12,946 nt of DNA from Candidatus Bathyarchaeota archaeon (GCA_026394315.1 JAPKYM010000218.1:1-12946); one strand, 5' to 3'. Counted from the first letter of the stretch, positions 1 through 6,539 are shown. Program-made: numbers and translations. The notes: a model not told the origin generated them from the letters alone.

Positions 1-181
1 AGTATTAATGAGTTATTGCGTAGCGGCAGCACAAAAGCCTTTTCAAACAGGATTCCGTACCGCGAGCCCCAAGAAAATGCTTCATGCCAAAGTCATTCAA
101 CATCTCGTGATCCGAGATCACTCATGATTCCTTCACCCGCACCCATAAGGCTGTGGCCAAAGTTCATATGTCGGCAACCGA
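1..181. other. unassigned 5' flank with two mutually exclusive short inverted repeats
   Basis: No convincing reading frame is visible on either strand. The only structure I see is around 102-121. Arms ATCTCG (102-107) and CGAGAT (113-118) can pair around a 5-base loop, and GTGATC (107-112) with GATCAC (116-121) around a 3-base spacer. The two pairings overlap, so they exclude each other. Arms of 6 bp can arise by chance, and I attach no function to them. Confidence 0.3.
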
Positions 182-211
182 TTGATTGTTGAGCGAACTC
201 CAGCCAATCCT

Positions 212-418
212 ATGCCTCAACCAGCACACAATTTGAGTCTGAGAGCTTTGATATGTCCACAATGCAAAACAGAGAACCCGCCTGACACGAAGAACTGTAT
301 CAGCTGTGGTCGAGTCCTCAAACATGAGCGGTATTTCAGGCGATGCCCTGAATGTAGGACCATAAATATCCCTGGAAAGAAGAAATGTCGCAAGTGCGGC
401 GCAAGAATGACCCCTTAG
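212..418 (+). CDS. small double zinc-ribbon protein
   Basis: A protein of about 68 residues made almost entirely of two rubredoxin-like zinc ribbons. Counted from the ATG at 212, the cysteines fall at 15/18/29/32 and 45/48/59/62, so both ribbons have the spacing CxxC-x10-CxxC(G). Each set of four would bind one zinc ion. Between and after the ribbons the protein is rich in Lys and Arg, which would suit nucleic-acid or protein binding in the cytoplasm. There is no signal peptide or membrane segment. The frame is also open from a TTG at 182, adding ten residues; neither start has a clear Shine-Dalgarno sequence, and I prefer the ATG. It stands alone, facing the end of the convergent ABC operon, so context gives no clue to its role. 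Many archaeal double-ribbon proteins of this size are uncharacterised. The gene is likely real because of the regular cysteine spacing; its function is unknown. Confidence 0.72.
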   Translation: MPQPAHNLSLRALICPQCKTENPPDTKNCISCGRVLKHERYFRRCPECRTINIPGKKKCRKCGARMTP

Positions 419-557
419 CCCACGCTAAGCCCAAGTTTCTATGTTGCTGTCCGACCATTGGATATGCGATAGAAAATTGTGTGTGCGTTCCTTATGGTTC
501 GTTCTTGATCGTCGCGCGCCTGCAATTGCTGTATCATTTTAGTAAGAAGGGGGATGA

Positions 558-1130
558 CTAGTGTTGTCCTACACAAATCACTCCGATTGAGGCGGGTTGA
601 ATGTAGGATTGGCCGCTGACCCATACGGCTGTTAACTTGGCGATCTCTTGAATTTCGTCCAGTATCTCAACTTTCGCTATACCTTTTGAGAGTTCTACCG
701 CTACCTCTTTGGCCCACGACTTGTTCGCCGCTGTTGGATCGCGTACTTTCCCATTGCCTTGTCCAATAGACACTTTGACCACATCGTTTCTTTGAGGGTC
801 GACCTTTCCAGATTCGTCGACAGCCTTAATCTCAATCGGTATTACCTGCCCCTGCGTTATTGTTGACGGAACCACTACTATCAGCCTCACAGCCGATCCA
901 GCTTCAGGCGCGCGTGGGCTGCTGAGAGGTTTCTCCGGGATGTTCGTCGCGTTAGAAGGGGTACTAAACTGGCCACTGTTTTGAGGTGACCTAACCCCGA
1001 ATTCTTGCGTACGGGAAAGGTACGCTAACGCAACTACTCCAACTGCAACAAGTAGTAGCGACCCTATCAAGATCTTAGAGTTATGTCTTATACTGTTACT
1101 ATTGATCTTTCCCCCATTTTCATGACTCAA
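558..1130 (-). CDS. membrane-anchored Ig-like protein, third gene of the MacB-type ABC operon
   Basis: A 190-residue protein with a short polar N-terminus, one membrane segment (about 18-38), a Pro/Ser/Asn-rich linker (about 40-78) and a C-terminal beta-rich domain (about 80-190). The domain has the alternating hydrophobic pattern and Val-Pro-Ser-x-Ile-x-x-Gly-Gln opening of Ig-like or invasin-type domains. The anchor should place this domain outside the cell. It follows the ATPase on the same strand, so it may be an extracytoplasmic partner of the transporter, in the position a MacA-like adaptor holds in bacterial MacAB; it is not a MacA homologue by sequence. Start choice: the frame opens at a GTG (1181) that overlaps the ATPase gene, but a TTG at 1128-1130 is preceded at 5 bases by GGAGGTG (1136-1142), a near-perfect ribosome binding site, so I start there. 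I do not recognise a named family. Confidence 0.7.
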   Translation of the reverse strand: MSHENGGKINSNSIRHNSKILIGSLLLVAVGVVALAYLSRTQEFGVRSPQNSGQFSTPSNATNIPEKPLSSPRAPEAGSAVRLIVVVPSTITQGQVIPIEIKAVDESGKVDPQRNDVVKVSIGQGNGKVRDPTAANKSWAKEVAVELSKGIAKVEILDEIQEIAKLTAVWVSGQSYIQPASIGVICVGQH

Positions 1131-1135
1131 ACTCC

Positions 1136-1142
1136 CACCTCC
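1136..1142 (-). promoter_or_regulatory. strong ribosome binding site fixing a TTG start
   Basis: On the minus strand this reads GGAGGTG, five bases before the TTG at 1128-1130. It lies in the 25-base gap after the ATPase stop codon (1156-1158). It is the reason for preferring the TTG start of the Ig-like protein over the upstream GTG at 1181. Confidence 0.6.
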
Positions 1143-1155
1143 ATCGAGATTTCTA

Positions 1156-1866
1156 CTATGGCCTGTGCTCCATTCGTGCACTCACTGAAGCAGTTAGTAT
1201 TGGGGTTGAATCGGCAGAGATTTTTCCGTCGACCATTTCTATTATCCGTCTGCTCTGTTTTGCAATATCCATGTTATGTGTGACTATGACGACAGTGTGC
1301 CCTTCGTTGACGAGTTTCCTTATGATTTCCATTACGATCTCGCCGTTCTTTAGGTCAAGATTGCCAGTCGGCTCATCTGCCAAGAGGATGTTTGGCTTGT
1401 TGATAAGCGCCCTAGCAATGCAGACCCGTTGCTGCTCTCCACCAGAAAGCTGTGAAGGCCGATGCTCGATGCGATGACCCAGCCCCACGTTTTCGAGTCC
1501 TACGCGAGCGGCTTCCTTATCAACTGTGCCTTGGAAATACTGCGCGACCATAACGTTCTCTAGAGCTGTAAGGTAAGGAATCAGATGATACTGCTGAAAT
1601 ATCAGGCCTATATTCTCGCGTCGAAACCTGGTGAGCATATTTTGCCCTAAACCTGTGATGTCCGTCTCGTTAACTCTGATAGTACCAGAGGATGCAGTGT
1701 CCAGACCACTCATAATGTTAAGCAGAGTTGTTTTTCCAGATCCTGAAGGCCCGATGATAGAAACCCAGTCACCCTCTGAAATTGCCAGAGAGACACTATT
1801 CAAAGCGCGGGTGTAAAGGTCATAGTATTTGGTGACTGACTCCAAGAGTATCGCGGACTTTGTCAT
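1156..1866 (-). CDS. ABC transporter ATP-binding protein, LolD/MacB type
   Basis: A complete ATPase of 236 residues. Walker A is GPSGSGKTT (39-47), the Q-loop is IFQQYHL (about 89-95), the ABC signature is LSGGEQQR (140-147), Walker B runs into ADEPTGNLD (163-171), and the switch histidine is in VTHN (195-198). The DEPTGNLD and FQQYHL forms are typical of the LolD/FtsE/MacB branch, whose members drive FtsX-fold permeases that pull on extracytoplasmic substrates or transmit mechanical force instead of moving solutes through a channel. The gene starts at an ATG only three bases after the permease stop, with a purine-rich GGGGTGA within the end of the permease gene serving as its binding site, so the two are co-translated. 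It is the cytoplasmic motor of the operon. The last 20 residues are a variable tail. The substrate cannot be read from the ATPase. Confidence 0.93.
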   Translation of the reverse strand: MTKSAILLESVTKYYDLYTRALNSVSLAISEGDWVSIIGPSGSGKTTLLNIMSGLDTASSGTIRVNETDITGLGQNMLTRFRRENIGLIFQQYHLIPYLTALENVMVAQYFQGTVDKEAARVGLENVGLGHRIEHRPSQLSGGEQQRVCIARALINKPNILLADEPTGNLDLKNGEIVMEIIRKLVNEGHTVVIVTHNMDIAKQSRRIIEMVDGKISADSTPILTASVSARMEHRP

Positions 1867-1869
1867 TGC

Positions 1870-2991
1870 CTATTCACCCCTCAGTACAATCGCCGGCTCT
1901 ATTCGAGTCGCTCGCCTAACCGGCAATAGACTGGCCAAGACTGTCACGGCTAATGAGACCCCTACTGTCACTGGAAGAATATAGAGAACGAGGGAGATCG
2001 GTGCGTGAAAGACGCTTTCCGCCATGTACTGTGCAAGGATATTTCCTAGGAAGTATCCCAAGACCCCACCCCCAAAACCAATTATGACGGATTCGGTGAG
2101 GAATATTGATGCTATCTTCAGGTTCTCTGCACCAATAGATTTCATCAACCCTATCTCTTTTCTTCGTTCCATGACTGTGGTCATCGTAGTAGTCATCACA
2201 CCTATCCCGGAAGCCGCCAATGCCACTATAGTAATCAGAAGCATCATTTGCCCAAGCTGATCCATTATCAGGGTCTCTGCTCTTACTAGCTGCTTGACGG
2301 TTTTCGCCTGGGTGTAGGGCAATTTCTTCTCTATCTCTGCACCTATGAGCTCCGCAGGACATTCAACACATAATGCGCTGACCTGAACAGAATGAACCAT
2401 GCCAAGTCGGCCACTTATCTTCTGGGCATTTGGAAGTGCCACGAAAATTTGCGAATCCTCTGAACCACCTGTGTTTAGAGTACCCACAACTTTAAGCCGT
2501 TCGCTACTCACATTCTTATTCTCAGGATTCTGATAGCTCAGAGCAATGTAATCGCCGAGTCTCAGGTTCAATTTCTCCGCCACAGAAATGCCGGCAATCG
2601 CGCTCTGGTCATCATTATTATCTTCAATCCAGGAACCTTCCACATTCCAGTACGGCGCGATCTTCCTAATTCCTGTTCTCCACACCTCTCCATTAGTAAC
2701 AAGATCTGGAAATGTTTTATCAAAATAGGTTCCTGCCAATACAACATCTTGGCCTTCGGTAACGGAGCCAAAACTTATTCCCGGAAACCCAACTTCTATT
2801 CGATCCGATTTCGGAACAACGAGGATGTTTGATCCAAACTTTCTGAATTCCTTACCTAATTTGTCTTGCATCCCGCTTGAAACCGTGAGCAGCCCGCTAG
2901 CCATCGCTGCACCCATTAAGACTGCAACCATCGCAATTGCCACACGTGACCGTCTCTTTGACAGGGACTTGGAAACTATTCGAAGAAACAT
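1870..2991 (-). CDS. MacB/FtsX-family ABC transporter permease
   Basis: A 373-residue permease, first gene of the minus-strand operon. It has the MacB layout: a first membrane helix (about 17-39), a long extracytoplasmic domain (about 40-245), then three helices (about 250-272, 294-320 and 332-357). The cytoplasmic loop MERRKEIGLMKSIGA (about 274-288) matches the FtsX coupling region, and the C-terminal RRATRIEPAIVLRGE is the usual family ending. Two cysteines in a CVEC motif (about 208-211) lie in the outer domain and could bind metal or form a disulfide. The frame is open 50 residues further upstream to 3141, but the extra stretch is not membrane-like and crosses the divergent promoter; the ATG at 2989-2991 is preceded at 8 bases by GAGGG, so I start there. 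The context (DUF2318 gene across the promoter) suggests the P19-type iron-locus branch of these permeases; that is inference. Confidence 0.9.
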   Translation of the reverse strand: MFLRIVSKSLSKRRSRVAIAMVAVLMGAAMASGLLTVSSGMQDKLGKEFRKFGSNILVVPKSDRIEVGFPGISFGSVTEGQDVVLAGTYFDKTFPDLVTNGEVWRTGIRKIAPYWNVEGSWIEDNNDDQSAIAGISVAEKLNLRLGDYIALSYQNPENKNVSSERLKVVGTLNTGGSEDSQIFVALPNAQKISGRLGMVHSVQVSALCVECPAELIGAEIEKKLPYTQAKTVKQLVRAETLIMDQLGQMMLLITIVALAASGIGVMTTTMTTVMERRKEIGLMKSIGAENLKIASIFLTESVIIGFGGGVLGYFLGNILAQYMAESVFHAPISLVLYILPVTVGVSLAVTVLASLLPVRRATRIEPAIVLRGE

Positions 2992-3019
2992 CTTACCGGC
3001 CCTCAATGATTTATCATAA

Positions 3020-3035
3020 TTGTAAAGCTTTACAA
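3020..3035. promoter_or_regulatory. perfect 16-bp palindrome, candidate operator
   Basis: The sequence TTGTAAAGCTTTACAA equals its own reverse complement with no spacer, giving a TGTA-N6-TACA core. It lies between the divergent permease operon and the Cys-Cys/DUF2318 genes, close to the expected transcript start of the permease operon. A partial copy, CAAGCTTTAT, follows at 3033-3042, and a related CAAAGCTTTAT at 3089-3099 overlaps the TATA box of the plus-strand gene. This arrangement would suit a dimeric repressor acting on both promoters. The BlaI-type repressor encoded at 4295 is the nearest candidate binder, though this is untested. Confidence 0.55.
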
Positions 3036-3045
3036 GCTTTATCAG

Positions 3046-3053
3046 TATATTAA
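3046..3053 (-). promoter_or_regulatory. TATA-like box of the permease operon
   Basis: On the minus strand this region reads TTAATATA. A transcript starting about 25 bases downstream would begin near 3024, inside the 16-bp palindrome, and have a leader of about 33 bases carrying the GAGGG binding site before the ATG at 2991. Placement rests on base composition and spacing only. Confidence 0.4.
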
Positions 3054-3094
3054 CATTTGTTGGTTCGCAACGCGCGTCATTTTCCAAGCAAAGC

Positions 3095-3105
3095 TTTATA
3101 TTTTT
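3095..3105 (+). promoter_or_regulatory. TATA-like box of the Cys-Cys protein gene
   Basis: TTTATATTTTT lies 49-39 bases before the ATG at 3144. A start of transcription about 25 bases after the box centre falls near 3124, which is downstream of the first possible ATG (3117) and argues for the ATG at 3144. The AAGCTTTAT element overlaps the box. Confidence 0.45.
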
Positions 3106-3143
3106 GGTAAAACTTAATGCCTCCTCAACAGATGTGGCCAATC

Positions 3144-3515
3144 ATGTCAAAGTATTCAAACTCGAGATTGAGATTCTCGATAGTCATAGTCTCGGCGATC
3201 GTTCTGATCGGGATAGTCTTGGCTACCCACCTTCCCCCAGTTGCATTCTTTGATTCATCTCAAGCACTTACCCTACCGAATTGCTGTACAGCAGGCTCCC
3301 GCTCAGGATACGATCAGAACAAGAAATCTCCGCAGCAACCTGATCGACTCGACGCTGCGAAAGACGCGGCGATAAAATACTACGAGCAGAAATATGGAGA
3401 CGCCCAGGTGACTGCTACGGCAAAAGACTATGGCTGTCATATAGAGATCACCATATTCAAGCAAGGCCAGCCATTGAAAGTCCTGACTTATGCCAACGGG
3501 CGAGTCTATGGCTAG
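3144..3515 (+). CDS. small membrane-anchored protein with a Cys-Cys pair and a PepSY-like tail
   Basis: A 123-residue protein. A single membrane segment or uncleaved signal covers about 11-29. A short segment with adjacent cysteines follows (47-48, in PNCCTAGS), then a polar linker, then a compact alpha/beta stretch (about 67-123) in which a long helix is followed by beta strands holding a third cysteine (98, in YGCHIE). That tail has the look of a PepSY-like or cystatin-like fold, but I do not recognise a named family. The three outward-facing cysteines suggest metal binding or redox work. It is the first plus-strand gene across the divergent promoter from the ABC operon and stands 60 bases before the DUF2318 gene, so it probably serves the same process. 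The frame also opens at ATGs at 3117 and 3132; the likely transcript start near 3124 favours 3144. Confidence 0.68.
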   Translation: MSKYSNSRLRFSIVIVSAIVLIGIVLATHLPPVAFFDSSQALTLPNCCTAGSRSGYDQNKKSPQQPDRLDAAKDAAIKYYEQKYGDAQVTATAKDYGCHIEITIFKQGQPLKVLTYANGRVYG

Positions 3516-3575
3516 GATGTCTCATAGCGAAGTCATAGTAATATTATGTTAGAATAAGATGAGGGGAAAAATCGC

Positions 3576-4178
3576 ATGGCAAAGAGAAGTTCGTATGATA
3601 CCTGTCAGAAATGTGGTGCAAGTGTGAAGCCTGAGAATATCTCCAAGCACATGAGGAATCTGCATGGCACGGATACAAGCAATGCCGTGTCACATAGAAA
3701 TAGGAACCTGATCATTGGCGTAGTGCTGATAGTAGTGATAGTTGCCTTAAGCTACAACTCTGTCTTCATCAAGAGCACTCCTGCCACTTCTGAACAGCCA
3801 GTATCCAAACAGCTTGCTGCAGACGCTCAAGAGAGCGCAATAAGAATCCCTATTTCTGAAGTCAGCACTTCTGCGAAATGGTATACTTATGATTCTGACG
3901 GCTTGGAAGTCCGATATTTCCTTGTCAAAGGAACCGACGGGAAAATACACTTAGGCACAGATGCTTGCGACGTTTGTTACAAGAACAAGAAGGGATACAC
4001 GCAGGACGGCAACGTGTTGACATGCAACAACTGTGGAAAAATATTCGCAATCAACAACTTAGGGGTAGAAAATCTGTCCGGTGGCTGCTGGCCAAGCTAT
4101 ATCCCAATGAAAATAGAAAACAACAACGTAATCATACAGAGAACTGACCTAAATGCAAAGCAATTCATGTTCAAATAG
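3576..4178 (+). CDS. DUF2318-domain membrane protein with an N-terminal C2H2-like zinc finger
   Basis: A 200-residue protein in three parts. Residues 8-30 form a C2H2-like zinc finger with C10, C13, H25 and H30. A membrane helix follows at about 44-61; the Arg-rich RNRN just before it predicts that the finger is cytoplasmic and the rest lies outside. Residues 90-200 match the DUF2318 pattern: DACDVCY (C131, C134), GYxxDG, CNNCGKxF (C150, C153) and GGCWPS (C171). Family members sit in P19/FTR1-type iron-transport loci beside FtsX permeases, a LolD ATPase and thioredoxins, and the five cysteines are thought to bind a metal or cluster; the biochemical role is unknown. The start is clear: GAGGGG (3561-3566) lies 9 bases before the ATG. 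Bacterial members often have several membrane helices before the domain; the single helix plus zinc finger here is a different build. Confidence 0.85.
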   Translation: MAKRSSYDTCQKCGASVKPENISKHMRNLHGTDTSNAVSHRNRNLIIGVVLIVVIVALSYNSVFIKSTPATSEQPVSKQLAADAQESAIRIPISEVSTSAKWYTYDSDGLEVRYFLVKGTDGKIHLGTDACDVCYKNKKGYTQDGNVLTCNNCGKIFAINNLGVENLSGGCWPSYIPMKIENNNVIIQRTDLNAKQFMFK

Positions 4179-4223
4179 GGTAACGCCGATAACGCAAACA
4201 ATACTTATGATGAACTACCAATT

Positions 4224-4249
4224 AGTTGATGCAAAGCATCCAGACAACT
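4224..4249 (+). repeat. imperfect hairpin upstream of the repressor gene
   Basis: AGTT and GATGC (4224-4232) can pair with GCATC and AACT (4236-4240, 4246-4249) around an AAA loop with a five-base bulge. If the repressor starts at 4295, this lies in its promoter or leader and could be an operator or leader structure. If it starts at 4226 or 4229, it is coding. The 5-bp core could be chance. Confidence 0.25.
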
Positions 4250-4294
4250 GAGAGACTTTGGAGAAAAAGATCTTTGGACGTAAAAAAAATCCGC

Positions 4295-4651
4295 ATGGAG
4301 AAGACTGGACTCGAAACTGTTCTTAGCGCTCTCGAAGCGGACATTATGCACCTTCTCTGGAAGAAGAGCCCTGCAAAAGTCAAGCATATACATAAAGAAC
4401 TTGGCAAGAAACATGATGTTGCACTGACAACGATAGCTGTAACGATGGACCGTCTCCATCAGAGGAAGATCGTTGAGAGGAAAATCGAGGCGGGACGCGG
4501 TGGCCTCCATTACCTCTACTACCCTGCCAAATTGAGAGAGGAATTCGAAAAAAGCCTAATTGATCAGACCGTAAACAAGCTAATAGAAGTCTTCGGAACA
4601 ACTGCAGCATCCTATTTTGACGAAAGGTTCAAGAAGAGCGCAAAGAAATAG
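4295..4651 (+). CDS. BlaI/MecI/CopY-family transcriptional repressor
   Basis: A 118-residue protein with the winged-helix pattern of the BlaI/MecI/CopY family (penicillinase repressor, PF03965). LEADIMHLLWKKSPAKVKHIHKEL forms the first helices (about 13-36). VALTTIAVTMDRLHQRKIVERK (about 42-63) is the recognition helix and start of the wing, and GGLHYLYYPAK the wing's end. The last 45 residues are the usual helical dimer region. In bacteria these repressors bind palindromes and are removed by a partner protease (BlaR1/MecR1) or released by copper (CopY). A membrane metalloprotease follows 53 bases downstream here, which repeats that pairing. The frame is open from a TTG at 4226 and ATG at 4229, but 23 extra residues would be unusual for the family, so I prefer the ATG at 4295, although no Shine-Dalgarno is seen. 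A likely target is the palindrome at 3020-3035. Confidence 0.87.
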   Translation: MEKTGLETVLSALEADIMHLLWKKSPAKVKHIHKELGKKHDVALTTIAVTMDRLHQRKIVERKIEAGRGGLHYLYYPAKLREEFEKSLIDQTVNKLIEVFGTTAASYFDERFKKSAKK

Positions 4652-4704
4652 GGATCCCAACACGAGCTAACACCTGCCAAGCGCTCGCTGCCAAGAATGC
4701 TCCA

Positions 4705-5442
4705 GTGATACTTTTGAGTCTAGTGGATCTCGGGAACTGCCTCGTACGCTGCACGACAGTTCCATCAGTGCTATTGATTCTACTGAGCACTGCAACTTTA
4801 GGCTTTTTGAGCTTCTTGCCTGTCAGATTTGGAGGCTTCAGCAGCAAAACTCGTCTTGCCTTTATCTATCTACATCTAACTTCATTCATATTTTTCATAG
4901 CTACACTATCAATATCAATGGTTTGCGGCATGTTCTTCCTGAACGTGTTCCTCCCTGCGATACCAATCTTACTCTTTGCTGGTATGATCTTAACTTACCT
5001 CATCGGACCGAGGTTGTACCTCTCTTCCCTTCACGCACATGAGACAAAAGACGAGAAACTCAACGAATGGGCTTCAGAGTACGCCAGAGTCATGGACACA
5101 AGAACACCGACTATCTATGTGACTAAGGAAAAGAACCCAAGTGCCTTTTCGACCTATGGCACCAAACCAAAAATATGCTTCTCAAGCAGAATCCTAGAGG
5201 ACCTGAGCCCAGAGGAGATCAAAGCAATACTCATTCACGAGATTGCACACATACGAATGAAGACTCAGATTATCAAAGTGTCTCTATCATTCTTGAGGTT
5301 CCTGACGCCTTTTTCGCTTCTTCATTCCTTTCTGGACATACGTCCGCAGGAAGACAGAGCCGATGAATATGTGAGAAAGATACAGGGAACATCACAATAC
5401 CTGAACAGCGCCAGGGACAAGGTGTTCAGATTCTACTCCTGA
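4705..5442 (+). CDS. membrane zinc metalloprotease, M48/M56 type, paired with the repressor
   Basis: A 245-residue membrane protein. Three hydrophobic segments (about 19-40, 52-73 and 76-100) precede a cytoplasmic-looking linker rich in charged residues. The active-site motif HEIAH (178-182) binds zinc, with the third ligand probably E216 in EDRADEY, the ExxAD pattern of M48/HtpX and M56/BlaR1 peptidases. NPSAFSTYG (about 144-152) and ICFSSRILEDLSPEEIKAIL before the active site are also family hallmarks. A further hydrophobic stretch (about 192-210) follows it. There is no penicillin-binding sensor domain as in true BlaR1, so any signal must be sensed by the membrane part or by another protein. 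The position directly after a BlaI-type gene suggests it cleaves or otherwise inactivates that repressor. The start is uncertain: the GTG at 4705 is the first available codon and there is no clear binding site; TTG 4714 and GTG 4723 are alternatives. Confidence 0.82.
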   Translation: MILLSLVDLGNCLVRCTTVPSVLLILLSTATLGFLSFLPVRFGGFSSKTRLAFIYLHLTSFIFFIATLSISMVCGMFFLNVFLPAIPILLFAGMILTYLIGPRLYLSSLHAHETKDEKLNEWASEYARVMDTRTPTIYVTKEKNPSAFSTYGTKPKICFSSRILEDLSPEEIKAILIHEIAHIRMKTQIIKVSLSFLRFLTPFSLLHSFLDIRPQEDRADEYVRKIQGTSQYLNSARDKVFRFYS

Positions 5443-5564
5443 GAATGCAGTCGACCGCTAAAATGCAGAAGAATGAAATTACTATTGTGGTGCCAGTCGC
5501 TGAGAGACAGGCTCTTTAGACAACATTAATGAATGATTTGATGGCGGGACTATTCAGAGAGATC

Positions 5565-5568
5565 GGAG
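5565..5568 (+). promoter_or_regulatory. ribosome binding site deciding the cysteine synthase start
   Basis: GGAG lies 8 bases before the ATG at 5577. The longer frame starting at ATG 5529 has no such site, and its first 16 residues are not part of the conserved family N-terminus, which normally begins a few residues before the YENVLETVGRTPLVRL motif. Confidence 0.5.
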
Positions 5569-5576
5569 ACAGATCT

Positions 5577-6539
5577 ATGAGAAAACAGGTCTACGAGAAT
5601 GTTCTTGAAACAGTGGGCAGAACCCCCCTGGTTAGACTGAATAAGGTAACAAGAGATGTGGGAGCGACCATCCTTGTCAAACTTGAGGCTCGAAATCCAG
5701 GCGGAAGCGTAAAAGACAGAATATGCCTGAGCATGATCGACGAGGCTGAGAAACAAGGACTGCTAAAACCAGACTCAGTAATAATCGAACCCACAAGCGG
5801 CAACACGGGCATAGGACTCGCAATGGTTGCCGCTGTCAAAGGCTACAGACTCATCCTAACAATGCCGGATACGATGAGCCTCGAAAGAAGAACTCTGCTG
5901 ATGGCCTATGGTGCTGAACTCATCTTGACACCAGGAGCCAAGGGCATGAGAGGGGCTGTTGAGAAGGCAGAGGAGCTGGCCAAGACCGTCCCCAACTCCT
6001 TCATACCCCAACAATTCAAGAACCCCGCTAACCCCAAGATTCACAGAGAGACTACAGCGGTTGAAATTTGGAATGATACTGAGGGGGAAGTGGACATTCT
6101 CGTGAGCGGTGTTGGGACCGGGGGAACCCTAACAGGCATAGCTGAAGTCATCAAGCCAAAGAACCCCAACTTCAAAGTGGTTGCTGTCGAGCCGTTTGAC
6201 TCACCAGTTCTTTCGGGAGGTAAAGCTGGACCTCATAAGATCCAAGGGATCGGAGCAGGATTCATTCCAGAAGTCCTTAGACTCGAACTGGTGGACGAAG
6301 TACTGAAGGTAAAGAATGAGGAGGCTCTTGACATGGCCAGGCAACTTGCTAAGGAAGAAGGAATTCTCTGCGGCATATCCAGTGGGGCAGCAGCATTTGC
6401 AGCCATTCAGGTTGCCAAACGATCAGAGAACAAGAACAAACTAATAGTTGTTATTCTTCCTGATACTGGTGAAAGATACTTATCCTCAGTACTATTCAAG
6501 GAACTGAACGAGAAAGCAGCAGCCTTACAGGCTGCCTAG
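5577..6539 (+). CDS. cysK: cysteine synthase (O-acetylserine sulfhydrylase)
   Basis: A 320-residue PLP enzyme that makes cysteine from an activated serine (O-acetyl- or O-phosphoserine) and sulfide. The opening YENVLETVGRTPLVRL is typical. The PLP lysine is K46 in GGSVKDR, the substrate loop is TSGNTG (73-78), the phosphate loop GVGTGGT (178-184), and HKIQGIGAGFIP (220-231), GISSGA (266-271) and PDTGERYLS (295-303) complete the CysK signature. GPHKIQGIGAGF and the length point to CysK over CysM or cystathionine beta-synthase; no CBS domain is attached. The acyl donor cannot be told from these motifs, and archaea can use O-phosphoserine. It is on the same strand as the protease gene, 134 bases on, probably as its own unit. 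It converges on argH. All catalytic residues are present and it should work. Confidence 0.94.
   Translation: MRKQVYENVLETVGRTPLVRLNKVTRDVGATILVKLEARNPGGSVKDRICLSMIDEAEKQGLLKPDSVIIEPTSGNTGIGLAMVAAVKGYRLILTMPDTMSLERRTLLMAYGAELILTPGAKGMRGAVEKAEELAKTVPNSFIPQQFKNPANPKIHRETTAVEIWNDTEGEVDILVSGVGTGGTLTGIAEVIKPKNPNFKVVAVEPFDSPVLSGGKAGPHKIQGIGAGFIPEVLRLELVDEVLKVKNEEALDMARQLAKEEGILCGISSGAAAFAAIQVAKRSENKNKLIVVILPDTGERYLSSVLFKELNEKAAALQAA

Noticed and set aside
102..121. Overlapping 6-bp inverted repeats considered as an operator or att site
   Set aside because: Arms are short, no gene start is close, and no second copy is seen in the window.
553..618. Short plus-strand frame from ATG 553 preceded by a purine-rich AGAAGGGGG stretch
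   Set aside because: It codes for only 21 residues, lies over the end of the Ig-like protein gene and has no recognisable content; the purine run is the complement of a pyrimidine stretch after that gene.
1916..2362. 148-residue minus-strand frame
   Set aside because: It lies inside the permease gene in another frame and its composition (many Asp, Arg, Ser, Cys) is not protein-like; the permease has clear family motifs.
2992..3141. Fifty-residue N-terminal extension of the permease
   Set aside because: It crosses the divergent promoter and palindrome, has no family resemblance, and the ATG at 2991 has a ribosome site and gives the normal MacB N-terminus.
3117..3143. Longer N-terminus of the Cys-Cys protein from ATG 3117
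   Set aside because: The likely transcript start near 3124 would leave this codon out, and the nine extra residues add nothing to the membrane anchor.
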